Shown one piece after another: positions 25,781 to 33,656 of a stretch of 64,000 nucleotides of DNA. The position numbers and the translations under genes were made by a program. This DNA is from Celeribacter baekdonensis B30 (lineage in GTDB: Bacteria > Pseudomonadota > Alphaproteobacteria > Rhodobacterales > Rhodobacteraceae): positions 124,001 to 188,000 of the forward strand of contig NZ_AMRK01000004.1 of the NCBI RefSeq assembly GCF_000299875.1, written 5' to 3'. A model generated the notes under the pieces. That model searched no databases. It was not told the DNA's origin and worked only from the letters and a program-made list of their open reading frames with translations. Within the stretch, counting starts at the first letter, position 1, and each line of letters begins with the position of its first letter.

Positions 25781-26633
25781 TTTGCGCTCCTTTGCGACCA
25801 GAGGCGCGCTCGGCCACCACAGCTTGCAACATCAAGAGACCCAGCATCACCGCGATCAACACCATCGAGAGCGCCGCACCAAACGGCCAATCATTCGCGG
25901 TCAGGAATTGGGCGTAGACAAGGTTGCCGATCATCTGGAACTGGCCTCCACCAAGCAGCGCGGGGGTCACGAAATTGCCGATCGAGAGGACGAAGACAAA
26001 GACAAACCCCGTGGCAATCCCCGGCACCGTCATTGGCAGCGTCACACGGCGAAACGTGGTCCATCCAGACGCGCCCAGATCGCGCGAGGCCTCGGAAATA
26101 TCGGGGTTCAGACGCGACAGTGGCGCGTAACAGCTGAGAATGACGAAGGGCAGATAGTTGTAGACCAAACCGATGATCACGGCTTGCTCGGAGTACAACA
26201 TGCTGGGCAATTCGCCCTCAAACCCAAGCCAGCGCGCGAGGTTCACGATCAAGCCTTCGCGGTTCAGCAACACGATCCACGCATAGGTGCGCACCAGATA
26301 GTTCGACCAGAACGGCAGCACGGCAAAGAACAACAGCATGGATTGGTGGCGACGTGGCATCGCGGCAATGGCATAGGCCGCAGCATAGCCCAGTACACAG
26401 GCAATGGCGGCAGAGAGCCCGGCGATCCCGGCGGATTTCAGGAAAATCTTGAAATACAGCGGGTCAAACACCAGCGCGAGGTTTTCAAGTGTGACCGTAT
26501 ACTCAATCCCGCCGTAAACGCCGCGCCGGAAAAAGGCGAGCACGAGGATGAGCACACAGGGCACAACCATCAACCCAAACAGCCAAAGCATGGCCGGGGT
26601 CATCAAGATCATGGGACGGCGGTCAGTGGACAT
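25773..26633 (-). CDS. potB: ABC transporter permease, PotB-like
   Basis: A 286-residue inner-membrane permease. The ATG at 26633 has AGGGA about 7 nt upstream; the frame is open to 26813 but would run into the binding-protein gene. It has six membrane segments, a long first periplasmic loop and the EAA motif EASRDLGASGWTTFRRVTLP. It pairs with the PotC-like protein to form the channel. Confidence 0.9.
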   Translation of the reverse strand: MSTDRRPMILMTPAMLWLFGLMVVPCVLILVLAFFRRGVYGGIEYTVTLENLALVFDPLYFKIFLKSAGIAGLSAAIACVLGYAAAYAIAAMPRRHQSMLLFFAVLPFWSNYLVRTYAWIVLLNREGLIVNLARWLGFEGELPSMLYSEQAVIIGLVYNYLPFVILSCYAPLSRLNPDISEASRDLGASGWTTFRRVTLPMTVPGIATGFVFVFVLSIGNFVTPALLGGGQFQMIGNLVYAQFLTANDWPFGAALSMVLIAVMLGLLMLQAVVAERASGRKGAQNG

Positions 26634-26686
26634 AGAAGATCCCTGTGCTGAACGAGCCAGCATCATTTTGTGCGATTGGGGGGGGA

Positions 26687-26716
26687 TGGTCCCGCCCTTG
26701 GGGAGAGGCGGGACCA
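26687..26716 (-). other. Intercistronic stem-loop between binding-protein and permease genes
   Basis: Perfect 10-bp stem TGGTCCCGCC (26687-26696) / GGCGGGACCA (26707-26716) with a 10-nt loop in the 106-bp gap after the PotD-like gene. No U tract follows on the minus strand. Such hairpins typically stabilise the upstream mRNA, so the binding protein is made in excess over the membrane parts. Confidence 0.65.
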
Positions 26717-26739
26717 AAAGGGAGCGAGGCGTGTTTGGA

Positions 26740-27783
26740 TCAGTTCGCTTTGATCTCGGAGACAAGGCGGGAATAGTCGCGCTGCGCGGCTCCCACGTCA
26801 CGCAATTGCTCAAATTTCAACATGTCCGCCGGGGCCATGCCCATGTTCGGGTATGTCTCGATCAGTGCCGGGTCCACACCGTCCATCGCGGCCTTGTTCG
26901 GCACTTTGTAGAGGATATTCTCGGCAGCCCAGCGGTGATTTTCGGCATCCAGAATGTAGTTCACAAATGCATAGGCTGCGTCTTTGTGCTCAGACGCCTT
27001 CAGGATCACCATCGTGTCGACCCAAAGATCAGAGCCTTCAGTCGGGATCATATATGTGATGTCGGCATTTTCGCCGATGCCGTAGTTGCACCAGCCATCC
27101 CACGCCTGCACCAACTCCGCCTCGCCGGACACAAGTTTGGCGTAGAATGTGGTGTCGTCATAGGCCAACAAAGTGCCTTTGGCTTTGATCAGAAGATCAC
27201 GCACTTCGGCCATTTTGTCGGGATCCGTTTCGTTCACCGAATAGCCAAGCGCCAATTGACCAGCGGCCAGCAACCAACGGTCGGTTGCGAGCATGGTGGT
27301 CTTGCCGGACACGGTCTCTGTCGGTTCCAAAAGATCGTACCAGGACGTCGGTTCCGCAACCAAATCGGAGCGATAGCACAGCCCGGTCGTACCCCAAGCA
27401 TACGGCAGTGAGAACACATTGCCCGGATCATGCGGCAGCTCGGTGGCTTCGGTGTAGAGATTGGCGATGTTGGGGATTTTGTCGTGGTCGAGCTCTTCGG
27501 CCAAACCAAGGTTGTGCAAGACTTCGGCAAACGGTGAGGACACAAAGACAACATCATAGCCTGCGCCTTTTGACGCGATCAATTTGCCCATGATTTCTTC
27601 GTTTGTAGCGTGCAACACCAACTCGGCTTCGTTGCCGGTTGCGGCGTTAAACGTGTCAATCGCATCGGCGGCCATATAGCCATCCCAGTTTGACACGGTG
27701 AGCGGCTCAGCCAAGACAGGTGCGGCCATCGCAGCCAGTGTCACGGTCAAGCAAACACCGCTGTGCAGTGTGTGTCGTATCAT
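26740..27783 (-). CDS. Periplasmic amine-type substrate-binding protein, PotD-like
   Basis: A 347-residue extracytoplasmic solute receptor. ATG at 27783 follows GGAGG by 8 nt. The signal peptide ends in APVLA, before EPLTVSNWDGY, the typical mature start of PotD/PotF proteins. Further family blocks are GYDVVFVSSPF, PYAWGTTGLCYRSD and AWDGWCNYG. It delivers a cationic or amine-like solute to PotBCA. First gene of the minus-strand operon; divergent from the GntR-type regulator. Putrescine, spermidine or another amine cannot be separated by eye. Confidence 0.88.
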   Translation of the reverse strand: MIRHTLHSGVCLTVTLAAMAAPVLAEPLTVSNWDGYMAADAIDTFNAATGNEAELVLHATNEEIMGKLIASKGAGYDVVFVSSPFAEVLHNLGLAEELDHDKIPNIANLYTEATELPHDPGNVFSLPYAWGTTGLCYRSDLVAEPTSWYDLLEPTETVSGKTTMLATDRWLLAAGQLALGYSVNETDPDKMAEVRDLLIKAKGTLLAYDDTTFYAKLVSGEAELVQAWDGWCNYGIGENADITYMIPTEGSDLWVDTMVILKASEHKDAAYAFVNYILDAENHRWAAENILYKVPNKAAMDGVDPALIETYPNMGMAPADMLKFEQLRDVGAAQRDYSRLVSEIKAN

Positions 27784-27978
27784 AAACGTAACCTCCAAAG
27801 GGTCTGTTGGACTGTCCGGACCGTGGCCCGGTAATTTGTGTTGCGATTCTTTACGATCGCTATAGTCTCAGTATTAATCGTGGAAATTATACGTCAATTT
27901 GTTTTTGCGGTCTTTTTTGGTGTCGGCTGGTTGGTCGGACTCTTAGGGCCCAAAACCCCTGCCTCAAAGGAGAGGCTC
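27784..27978. promoter_or_regulatory. Divergent promoter region of the amine/glycosyltransferase locus
   Basis: 195 bp between the PotD-like gene and its regulator. An AT-rich core (27835-27900) holds a minus-strand TTGACG (complement of 27892-27897) and a plus-strand TATAGT (27861-27866) as possible promoter elements. Palindromes GTCCGGAC (27814-27821) and CGATCG (27854-27859) could be operator parts. Assignments are tentative. Confidence 0.4.
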
Positions 27979-28911
27979 ATGCCGATATCGCGCAGTAATA
28001 CGCGTCAAAACCACCTCAAGCTGGCCCGCCAGATCATCGAGTTCATTCTGGAGCACGATTTGAGCAAGGGTGATCACCTCCCGGAATCGGTCTTGTCCGA
28101 GGCTTGCGGCGTGTCTCGGACGCCCATTCGATCTGCTCTTAAATTGCTGGAACAAAAGGAAATTGTTCAAAAACGAGAGGAGGGTGGGTTTTTCCTTAAT
28201 CTCCCGCCGGATGCGCTGTCGGCGGACATCTCCTCTGATCTTGACGATATGGAGGGGTCTTTGGCGGCGCGTATTCTTTCGGATCGGGCTGAGCGCCGCC
28301 TTTCGGATGTTCAGTCGGTCAGCGCGCTTGTTCGGCGCTATGGCGCGCCAAGATCGTCTGTACTAAATTCTCTAAAAATACTGTCCTCAGATGGAATCGT
28401 CGTTCAACTGCCGGGCCGCGCCTGGGCGTTTCAGCCGATGTTGGACACGCCAAACGCAATTGAGGAAAGTCTCGCATTTCGATTGACGCTTGAACCACAG
28501 GCCATTTTGACGCCGGGTTTTCAGGTCGACAGCCAAAAGATCGGTCTGATGCGGCAACAGATGGAAGAGTTTCTCCAACGCCCTGATGGCAAGCTCAGTT
28601 CCTCGGCCTTTCTACGCTTGGATTGTGCCTTTCACAGCTTCATTGCAGAAAGCTCCGGCAACCGTTTTGCTCGCGGCGTCTTGCTGGCCCACCAGCGCCT
28701 GCGCCTCTCGACGCAAAAGGATCACACCATCGCGGATTTTCGTCTGCGCCAATCGCTGAATGAACATTTGGGTATTCTCGACAGTCTGGAGCGGATGCAA
28801 CTTCAGCTTGCCGCCGATCAAATGGTGCTGCATCTACGGCGCAGCCAGATCCGCAAACCGCAAACGGTCAATCGCGGCATTCTACCCCTCGCGCGCGGAG
28901 GCTCTTTATGA
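27979..28911 (+). CDS. GntR/FCD-like regulator with two winged-helix domains
   Basis: A 310-residue regulator. AAAGGAGAGG precedes the ATG at 27979; the frame is open to 27838 but that part would be an unrelated hydrophobic stretch. Residues about 15-75 form a GntR winged helix (VLSEACGVSRTPIRSALKLL). Residues about 105-160 form a second one (VSALVRRYGAPRSSVLNSLKIL, then GIVVQLPGRAWAF). The C-terminal part looks like an FCD ligand domain (LDCAFHSFIAESSGN). Usual GntR/FCD proteins have one winged helix. It overlaps the second glycosyltransferase gene by ATGA and probably controls the divergent operon. Confidence 0.82.
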   Translation: MPISRSNTRQNHLKLARQIIEFILEHDLSKGDHLPESVLSEACGVSRTPIRSALKLLEQKEIVQKREEGGFFLNLPPDALSADISSDLDDMEGSLAARILSDRAERRLSDVQSVSALVRRYGAPRSSVLNSLKILSSDGIVVQLPGRAWAFQPMLDTPNAIEESLAFRLTLEPQAILTPGFQVDSQKIGLMRQQMEEFLQRPDGKLSSSAFLRLDCAFHSFIAESSGNRFARGVLLAHQRLRLSTQKDHTIADFRLRQSLNEHLGILDSLERMQLQLAADQMVLHLRRSQIRKPQTVNRGILPLARGGSL

Positions 28912-30176
28912 CGAAGCCCATTATTGCCCTTTTCCCCGAAGCCAGTTTTGGCTCCGCTCTCAATTGCGTTGGCATTGCTCAGGAGTTGCAACGCCATGGT
29001 GCCGTCCCGGTGTTCCTGTGTCACCCCGGTTTCAACGGTGTTTTTGCCGAATACGGGTTTAAGGAATACCAACTTCCGGACACCGCGCCCTCGCAGCCGC
29101 AAACCGAGGATACATGGCAGAGCTTTGTCACCGCCCATGTCGCCCATTTCAACCAAGATCCCATGGCACAACTGCACAGCTATGTTGCGCCCACTTGGGA
29201 CGCGATCGTGGACACGGCCATCCGGGCCGAGGATGGGCTTGAGACCCTGCTTAAACGGATCAAACCCGCAGGGATTGTGCTCGACAACGTCATCATGTTT
29301 CCGGCCATCGCCAATGCGGGCGTGCCGTGGGTGCGGGTGGTGTCCTGTACCGAAACCGAAATCCCTGATGCACATGTCCCGCCCTATCTCTCGGGCATGG
29401 CCGCACACGACCCTGCGCGTCCGGCCTTTGAGGCGCGCTATCTTGAGGTCACGGCCCCGGCGCATCTCAGATATAATACGTTCCGAGGTCAGCGCGGCCT
29501 GCCGCCTTTGGCTGCGGGGTTGTTTTTGGAACCTTCGCCCTATTTGAACCTATTGTTGGCCCCCACGGCGATCCGCCATGACCGTCTGGTGCCGCTGGAC
29601 GAGCGTCTTTTCGTGTTTCTCGAAGGCTGCGTGCGCGAAGAGGCGCAATTCGACCCGCCGCCTTTGCCCATCAACGAGGGGCCGATTGTTTATATGAGCT
29701 TTGGGAGCCTTGGCGCCATCGACACCGATCTGTTTGCGCGGATGATCGCGGTGTTTGCCACGATTCCCGCCCGGTTCTTTGTCAATGTCGGTGGCTTTTT
29801 GGAAAGCTATAGCCAAGTGCCGGACAATGTGTATCTGGGCAGTTGGTTCCCGCAGCCCTCGATCGTGTCGCAAGCGGATTTGTTCATCCATCATGGCGGC
29901 AACAACAGCTATTGTGAGGCAATGTATTTTGGTGTGCCGTCTCTGGTGATGCCCTATTGTTGGGATGGCCATGACAACGGGCTGCGCGCACAACAGACTG
30001 GCACTGGTGCGTTTTTGCAGCGCAACGACTGGACGCCCGAACAATTGCGTGAGGTGATCACCGCGCTTTTGGGTGACACGGCGATGTTGGCCCATCTCAA
30101 GACCATCTCTGAGCAGATGAAAGCAACCCCCGGCACGCACATCGCGGCGCAGTCGATTTTGACAGTGATTTCTTAG
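28908..30176 (+). CDS. UGT/GT1-type glycosyltransferase without the usual catalytic His (copy 2)
   Basis: A 422-residue paralogue of the protein encoded at 22633-23910. Shared landmarks: ALFPEASFGSALNCVGIAQ, VLDNVIMFPAI, VYMSFGSLGA, FPQPSIVSQAD, HHGGNNSYCEAMYFG and PYCWDGHDNG. As in copy 1, the GHVNP-type loop is changed (FGSALNC), so the catalytic His is missing while the Asp remains. It has GGAGG 6 nt upstream and overlaps the regulator gene by ATGA, so sensing and glycosyl transfer are coupled. Two copies may form a heterodimer or serve two acceptors. Confidence 0.85.
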   Translation: MTKPIIALFPEASFGSALNCVGIAQELQRHGAVPVFLCHPGFNGVFAEYGFKEYQLPDTAPSQPQTEDTWQSFVTAHVAHFNQDPMAQLHSYVAPTWDAIVDTAIRAEDGLETLLKRIKPAGIVLDNVIMFPAIANAGVPWVRVVSCTETEIPDAHVPPYLSGMAAHDPARPAFEARYLEVTAPAHLRYNTFRGQRGLPPLAAGLFLEPSPYLNLLLAPTAIRHDRLVPLDERLFVFLEGCVREEAQFDPPPLPINEGPIVYMSFGSLGAIDTDLFARMIAVFATIPARFFVNVGGFLESYSQVPDNVYLGSWFPQPSIVSQADLFIHHGGNNSYCEAMYFGVPSLVMPYCWDGHDNGLRAQQTGTGAFLQRNDWTPEQLREVITALLGDTAMLAHLKTISEQMKATPGTHIAAQSILTVIS

Positions 30177-30199
30177 CCGTAAGCCAGTTTTAATCCGCA

Positions 30200-30470
30200 G
30201 CCGCTCTTCAGGGTAGAACCGCGCCATATCAGAGGCCCCCTTGAGGCGGCGTGCGGCATTGGGTAGGGCGCGCGTGCCGATCCAGTCGATGGTCAACCCC
30301 TCGCGCAGACAGGTCAGCACATCCGCGAGCCTGCGCCGACGCCCGTGATGCATGAGTACCTCGCCGACCGCCACCATCGGCGTCGAACAGCGGAGCGCCA
30401 GCGTGGCACAGGTGTCGAATCATCCCTGATCGGACCCGTCATAGCGCGGCGCGGCGCCGAGAAAGACATG
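30200..30470 (-). pseudogene. dnaE2: Remnant of error-prone DNA polymerase DnaE2 (PHP/polymerase N-terminal part)
   Basis: Reading leftwards on the minus strand: FLGAAPRYDGSDQG, then (after an in-frame TGA at 30420-30422 and a change of frame) TPMVAVGEVLMHHGRRRRLA, DVLTCLREGLTIDWIGTRAL and PNAARRLKGASDMARF. These consecutive blocks match the DnaE2/ImuC region around VGDVLMH...LADVLTCIREG...GTRxLPNAERRLKG. There is no start, no polymerase core and the frame is broken, so this is a small relic. It abuts the 3' end of the second glycosyltransferase gene. Confidence 0.65.
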
Positions 30471-30496
30471 ACCGGAGTTCCGAAATCCTGCATCTC

Positions 30497-30871
30497 TTGG
30501 CGACGCGGAAGGTGCCATGCGTGGGGTTGCTTCGTGGCAAGACAGGATTGGCAGGGGCGATTGTTCACCTCGACGCACTTAAAAATGCGATGCAGGCGAT
30601 CTCATTCTCCGGGCTGACCTACCGGGAGATGTCTCGAAAATTGCGGGTCTCAAGTCCGACGCTGCGCTATCTGCTCGATCAAGGTTTTCTGACAACCTAC
30701 AAAGGCCAAAACCCGGCGACACTCAATGAGACCGAGATCATCCCTCAGGTTTCGATAGATGCGTTTTTGCAGCAATACGTGACCCCCGGCCGCCGGGCAG
30801 AAGCCGCGGGACCGAGTCACTTTCGGTCAGCGTCGAAATTTCTTCGGTCGAGCATCAAAAGCAACAAGTAG
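30497..30871 (+). CDS. Helix-turn-helix protein fragment, possibly TniQ-like
   Basis: An open frame of 124 codons that would have to start at TTG; the first ATG is at 30590. It contains a helix-turn-helix (LTYREMSRKLRVSSPTLRYL) and then NETEIIPQVSIDAFLQQYVT, a pattern like the C-terminal part of TniQ-type or other HTH proteins. There is no good ribosome site. It adjoins the dnaE2 remnant and is probably a truncated gene. Function cannot be stated. Confidence 0.35.
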   Translation: MATRKVPCVGLLRGKTGLAGAIVHLDALKNAMQAISFSGLTYREMSRKLRVSSPTLRYLLDQGFLTTYKGQNPATLNETEIIPQVSIDAFLQQYVTPGRRAEAAGPSHFRSASKFLRSSIKSNK

Positions 30872-31090
30872 CCAGAATGAGCAAGGTCCGTTTTGTCCGG
30901 CGTAGCCGTCATCCATCCTTGCAGCCCTTAATGCCAGCTTTTTTCTCCGTAGGACTTTGCTTTAATCGCTGCGTCGGGCCACCAACATAGGTCTGACCGC
31001 TAAAAAGAGCGCTCACTCTGTCCTCACCCCATCGCCCACAAATTCCCCCATCCAGCCCCCTTATGTGACAAACTCACCGACAGCTGCGTT

Positions 31091-31131
31091 TGCGCTCGCA
31101 TAGACTGAGCGCAGACAAGCGGGAAACCCGC
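31091..31131 (+). other. Two stem-loops upstream of the sulfide operon
   Basis: TGCGCTC / GAGCGCA (31091-31097, 31107-31113) and GCGGG-AAA-CCCGC (31119-31131) lie just before TAGGAGG. They probably belong to the 5' untranslated region. Nothing gene-like is seen between 30872 and 31090, which presumably holds the operon promoter. Confidence 0.45.
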
Positions 31132-31149
31132 GTAGGAGGACATGCACAG

Positions 31150-31203
31150 ATGACATATTGGGCTGAGACCAAAGCCCCTCTTTCGGGAGGGCAGACAGGA
31201 TGA
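31150..31203 (+). CDS. Possible 17-residue leader peptide coupled to the first YeeE gene
   Basis: ATG at 31150, 9 nt after a strong TAGGAGGA (31133-31140), opens a 17-codon frame ([17 protein letters not shown]) whose TGA at 31201-31203 overlaps the ATG of the YeeE gene (31200) as ATGA. Within it, CCCTC (31176-31180) can pair with GAGGG (31187-31191), hiding the GGGAGG ribosome site of the next gene. Translation of the leader would open this hairpin. A translational-coupling role is inferred; there is no residue-stalling motif that I recognise. Confidence 0.45.
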   Translation: MTYWAETKAPLSGGQTG

Positions 31204-31661
31204 TTACGGAGTTTTCGCCAACCGAGTTTACGCCATGGGCTTCGCTCATCGGTGGGCTTTTGATTGGCGCTGCCGCCGTGTTGTTGATGGCGCTACAGGG
31301 CCGGATTTTTGGCGCGACCGGGATTTTGGCTGGGTTTTTGACCCCGACGAACTCGTCGGATTGGGCGTGGCGGGCGATTTTGCTGGCGGGGATGGCTTCG
31401 GGGCCTTTGGCCTTTGCGGCGTTGACCGGGCATATGCCGGTGGTTGAGGTGCCGGTGTCAAAAACGGCGCTGATCATCGGCGGGTTTATCGTTGGCATCG
31501 GCGTGAGTTACGGGTCGGGTTGCACCTCGGGCCATGGCGTGTGCGGCATGTCGCGGCTCAGCCCGCGCTCGATTGTGGCCACGCTGAGCTTTATGTTTGC
31601 CACGGCGGTGACGGTCTATTTGATCCGCCATGTGTTCGGCCAAGTTGTGGGAGGGGCGTGA
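31200..31661 (+). CDS. YeeE/YedE family membrane protein (sulfur-compound transporter half 1)
   Basis: A 153-residue inner-membrane protein with about four hydrophobic segments. The family signature with a conserved Cys is [19 protein letters not shown]. YeeE/YedE (TsuA-like) proteins move thiosulfate or related sulfur species through Cys-based relay; in sulfide operons they occur as two half-size genes. GGGAGG precedes the ATG by 8 nt. The stop overlaps the next start (TGATG). Confidence 0.88.
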   Translation: MITEFSPTEFTPWASLIGGLLIGAAAVLLMALQGRIFGATGILAGFLTPTNSSDWAWRAILLAGMASGPLAFAALTGHMPVVEVPVSKTALIIGGFIVGIGVSYGSGCTSGHGVCGMSRLSPRSIVATLSFMFATAVTVYLIRHVFGQVVGGA

Positions 31662-32104
31662 TGAAACATTTTCTGACCTATCTCACCGGGCTGATCTTTG
31701 GCCTTGGGATTTCCATGTCCGGCATGGCCAACCCGGCAAAAGTGTTGAACTTTTTTGACTTTGCCGGAACCTGGGACCCCTCGCTGGTGTTTGTGATGGG
31801 CGGGGCGGTGACGGTGAGTTTCTTTGGCTACCGCGCCCTGTTCAAACGCTATGAGACCCCGGCCTTTGAGCCGCGCTTTATCGTGCCGACGAGCCGGGTG
31901 ATTGACGCCAAACTGGTGGGCGGCTCCCTGGTTTTTGGCGTCGGTTGGGGCATCGCGGGGTTTTGTCCGGGCGGCGCGCTTCCGGCGCTTGGTGCACTGG
32001 ATGCCAATGTCTGGGTGTTTTTTGTCGCACTTGTGGCGGGGATTTTTGCCGCCAAGTTTATGATGAAGTTAACGGCGGCCAAAGCCGCGCGCCGGGCCGC
32101 ATGA
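31661..32104 (+). CDS. YeeE/YedE family membrane protein (half 2)
   Basis: A 147-residue membrane protein, second half of the pair. It contains GISMSGMANPAKVLNFFD and the Cys motif GWGIAGFCPGGALPALG, both characteristic of this subfamily (DUF6691-type). It overlaps the first half by one base, so a hetero-oligomer is likely. It would import or export reduced sulfur compounds for the following oxidation enzymes. Confidence 0.88.
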   Translation: MKHFLTYLTGLIFGLGISMSGMANPAKVLNFFDFAGTWDPSLVFVMGGAVTVSFFGYRALFKRYETPAFEPRFIVPTSRVIDAKLVGGSLVFGVGWGIAGFCPGGALPALGALDANVWVFFVALVAGIFAAKFMMKLTAAKAARRAA

Positions 32105-32142
32105 GGCCTTTGGTGCAGATCGAAGAGAAAAAGGAGAGAGAA

Positions 32143-33033
32143 ATGGCATCGAATTATCCCGTCGATATGTCGGTCAATCCCGAGGTGAAAGCCTTTTTTG
32201 ACCCTGAAACATGGACGATTTCCTATGTCGTCAAGGACCCGGCCTCCAACGCCTGTGCGGTGGTCGACAGTGTCATGGACATCGACTACGCCGCCGGCCG
32301 CATTTCCTACAAAAGTGCGGATGAGATCATCGCCTATATCGAGGAGCAGGGCCTGAAACTCGAATGGTTGATCGAGACCCATGTTCACGCCGATCACCTC
32401 TCGGCCGCGCCCTATATTCAGGACAAGCTTGGCGGCAAGATCGGCATTGGCGAAAACATCACCGTGGTCCAGGACGTGTTTGGCAAAGTGTTCAACGAGG
32501 GCACAGAATTCCAACGCGATGGCTCGCAGTTTGATCGCCTGTTCAAGGACGGCGACACCTATCAGGTGGGCGAGATGACCTGTTTCGCCATGCACACGCC
32601 GGGCCACACCCCGGCCTGTATGACCCACACCATGGGCAATGCGACCTTTACTGGCGACACGTTGTTCATGCCCGATGGCGGCTCGGCGCGCGCCGATTTT
32701 CCGGGCGGCGATGCGGGCATCTTGTTTGACAGCATCCAAAAACTTCTGGCCCTGCCGGACGACATGCGCCTGTTCATGTGCCACGATTACGGCCCGAATG
32801 GCCGCGACATTGCGTGGGAAACCACGGTGGGTGACGAAAAGGCCCATAACATTCACGTTGGCGGCGGCAAAACCAAGGCCGATTTCGTTAAATTCCGTGA
32901 GGAACGCGATGCACAATTGGCGATGCCACGGCTGATTATTCCGTCTTTGCAGGTCAACATGCGCGCGGGTGAGTTGCCCCCGGCGGATAAGGATGGCAAG
33001 ACATTCCTGAAGGTTCCGGTGAACGGGCTCTAA
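32143..33033 (+). CDS. MBL-fold persulfide dioxygenase-like protein
   Basis: A 296-residue metallo-beta-lactamase-fold protein. AAAAGGAGAG lies 5-6 nt before the ATG; the longer open frame is a shadow. The metal motif is THVHADHLSAA, then GHTPACM, GDTLFM and MCHDYGP, as in ETHE1/Blh persulfide dioxygenases, which oxidise glutathione persulfide to sulfite with a mononuclear iron. Gene context with SQR and DUF442 proteins supports this. Also called Blh in rhizobial and roseobacter sulfide operons. Confidence 0.87.
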   Translation: MASNYPVDMSVNPEVKAFFDPETWTISYVVKDPASNACAVVDSVMDIDYAAGRISYKSADEIIAYIEEQGLKLEWLIETHVHADHLSAAPYIQDKLGGKIGIGENITVVQDVFGKVFNEGTEFQRDGSQFDRLFKDGDTYQVGEMTCFAMHTPGHTPACMTHTMGNATFTGDTLFMPDGGSARADFPGGDAGILFDSIQKLLALPDDMRLFMCHDYGPNGRDIAWETTVGDEKAHNIHVGGGKTKADFVKFREERDAQLAMPRLIIPSLQVNMRAGELPPADKDGKTFLKVPVNGL

Positions 33034-33127
33034 GACCTCTTTTGATGTCGTGGGGCGCGTTGCCGCTTTGTCGCTTTCAGGCCCGTGGAACGGGCAGGGC
33101 GGCCCCACGCACATCAGGAGATCAGAC

Positions 33128-33541
33128 ATGGATTTCAACAAGATCAACGACACACTGACGGTCAGCAGCCAAATCACCCCCGACGAGGTCACACGGTTGG
33201 CCGAGAAAGGTTATAAAACGCTGATCAACAATCGCCCGGATATGGAAGTTGAGCCGGGCTTGTCGTCGGATGTGATGGAAGAGGCGGCAAAGGCGGCTGG
33301 GCTGAGCTACCTCTATTTGCCGGTCATGCCGGGGCAATTCACCCCCGATCTGATCGCGGATATGGCACAGGCCCTGGCCGATCTGGACGGTCCTGTCTAT
33401 GCCTATTGCCGCTCTGGCACGCGCTCTTGCACCACGTGGGCGCTGGCACAAATCGGCATCTTGTCCGCCGATGAGATTGTCGAACAGGCCGCGGGCGCAG
33501 GCTATGACCTGAGCGCGATGGTTGATTTTCTAAGGGGCTAA
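33128..33541 (+). CDS. TIGR01244/DUF442 sulfur-transfer phosphatase-fold protein
   Basis: A 137-residue cytoplasmic protein with a tyrosine-phosphatase-like loop YCRSGTRSCTTWALA. DUF442 proteins accompany persulfide dioxygenases and are often fused to them (as in Blh); they are thought to hold or transfer persulfide sulfur. Start at 33128 follows AGGAG by 7 nt. It is paralogous to the N-terminal domain of the next gene, so two copies of this domain lie in one operon. Confidence 0.85.
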   Translation: MDFNKINDTLTVSSQITPDEVTRLAEKGYKTLINNRPDMEVEPGLSSDVMEEAAKAAGLSYLYLPVMPGQFTPDLIADMAQALADLDGPVYAYCRSGTRSCTTWALAQIGILSADEIVEQAAGAGYDLSAMVDFLRG

Positions 33542-33610
33542 GACGCGCCCATACGCGTCTCTGTCCCGGCTTCCACGACCCCGAACGGGGTATGTACGGT
33601 TTTGGGACAG
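33541..33610 (+). other. Nested stem-loops before the SQR fusion gene
   Basis: AGACGCG / CGCGTCT (33541-33547, 33554-33560) is followed directly by an outer pair CTGTCCC (33561-33567) / GGGACAG (33604-33610) that encloses ACCCC-GAAC-GGGGT (33578-33591). They fill most of the 115-bp gap and may set the stability or expression of the downstream gene. Confidence 0.5.
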
Positions 33611-33656
33611 GTCCGGGCGGGAGCCGGATCCGTCTTGCTTTGCGAGGAGACGCAGG

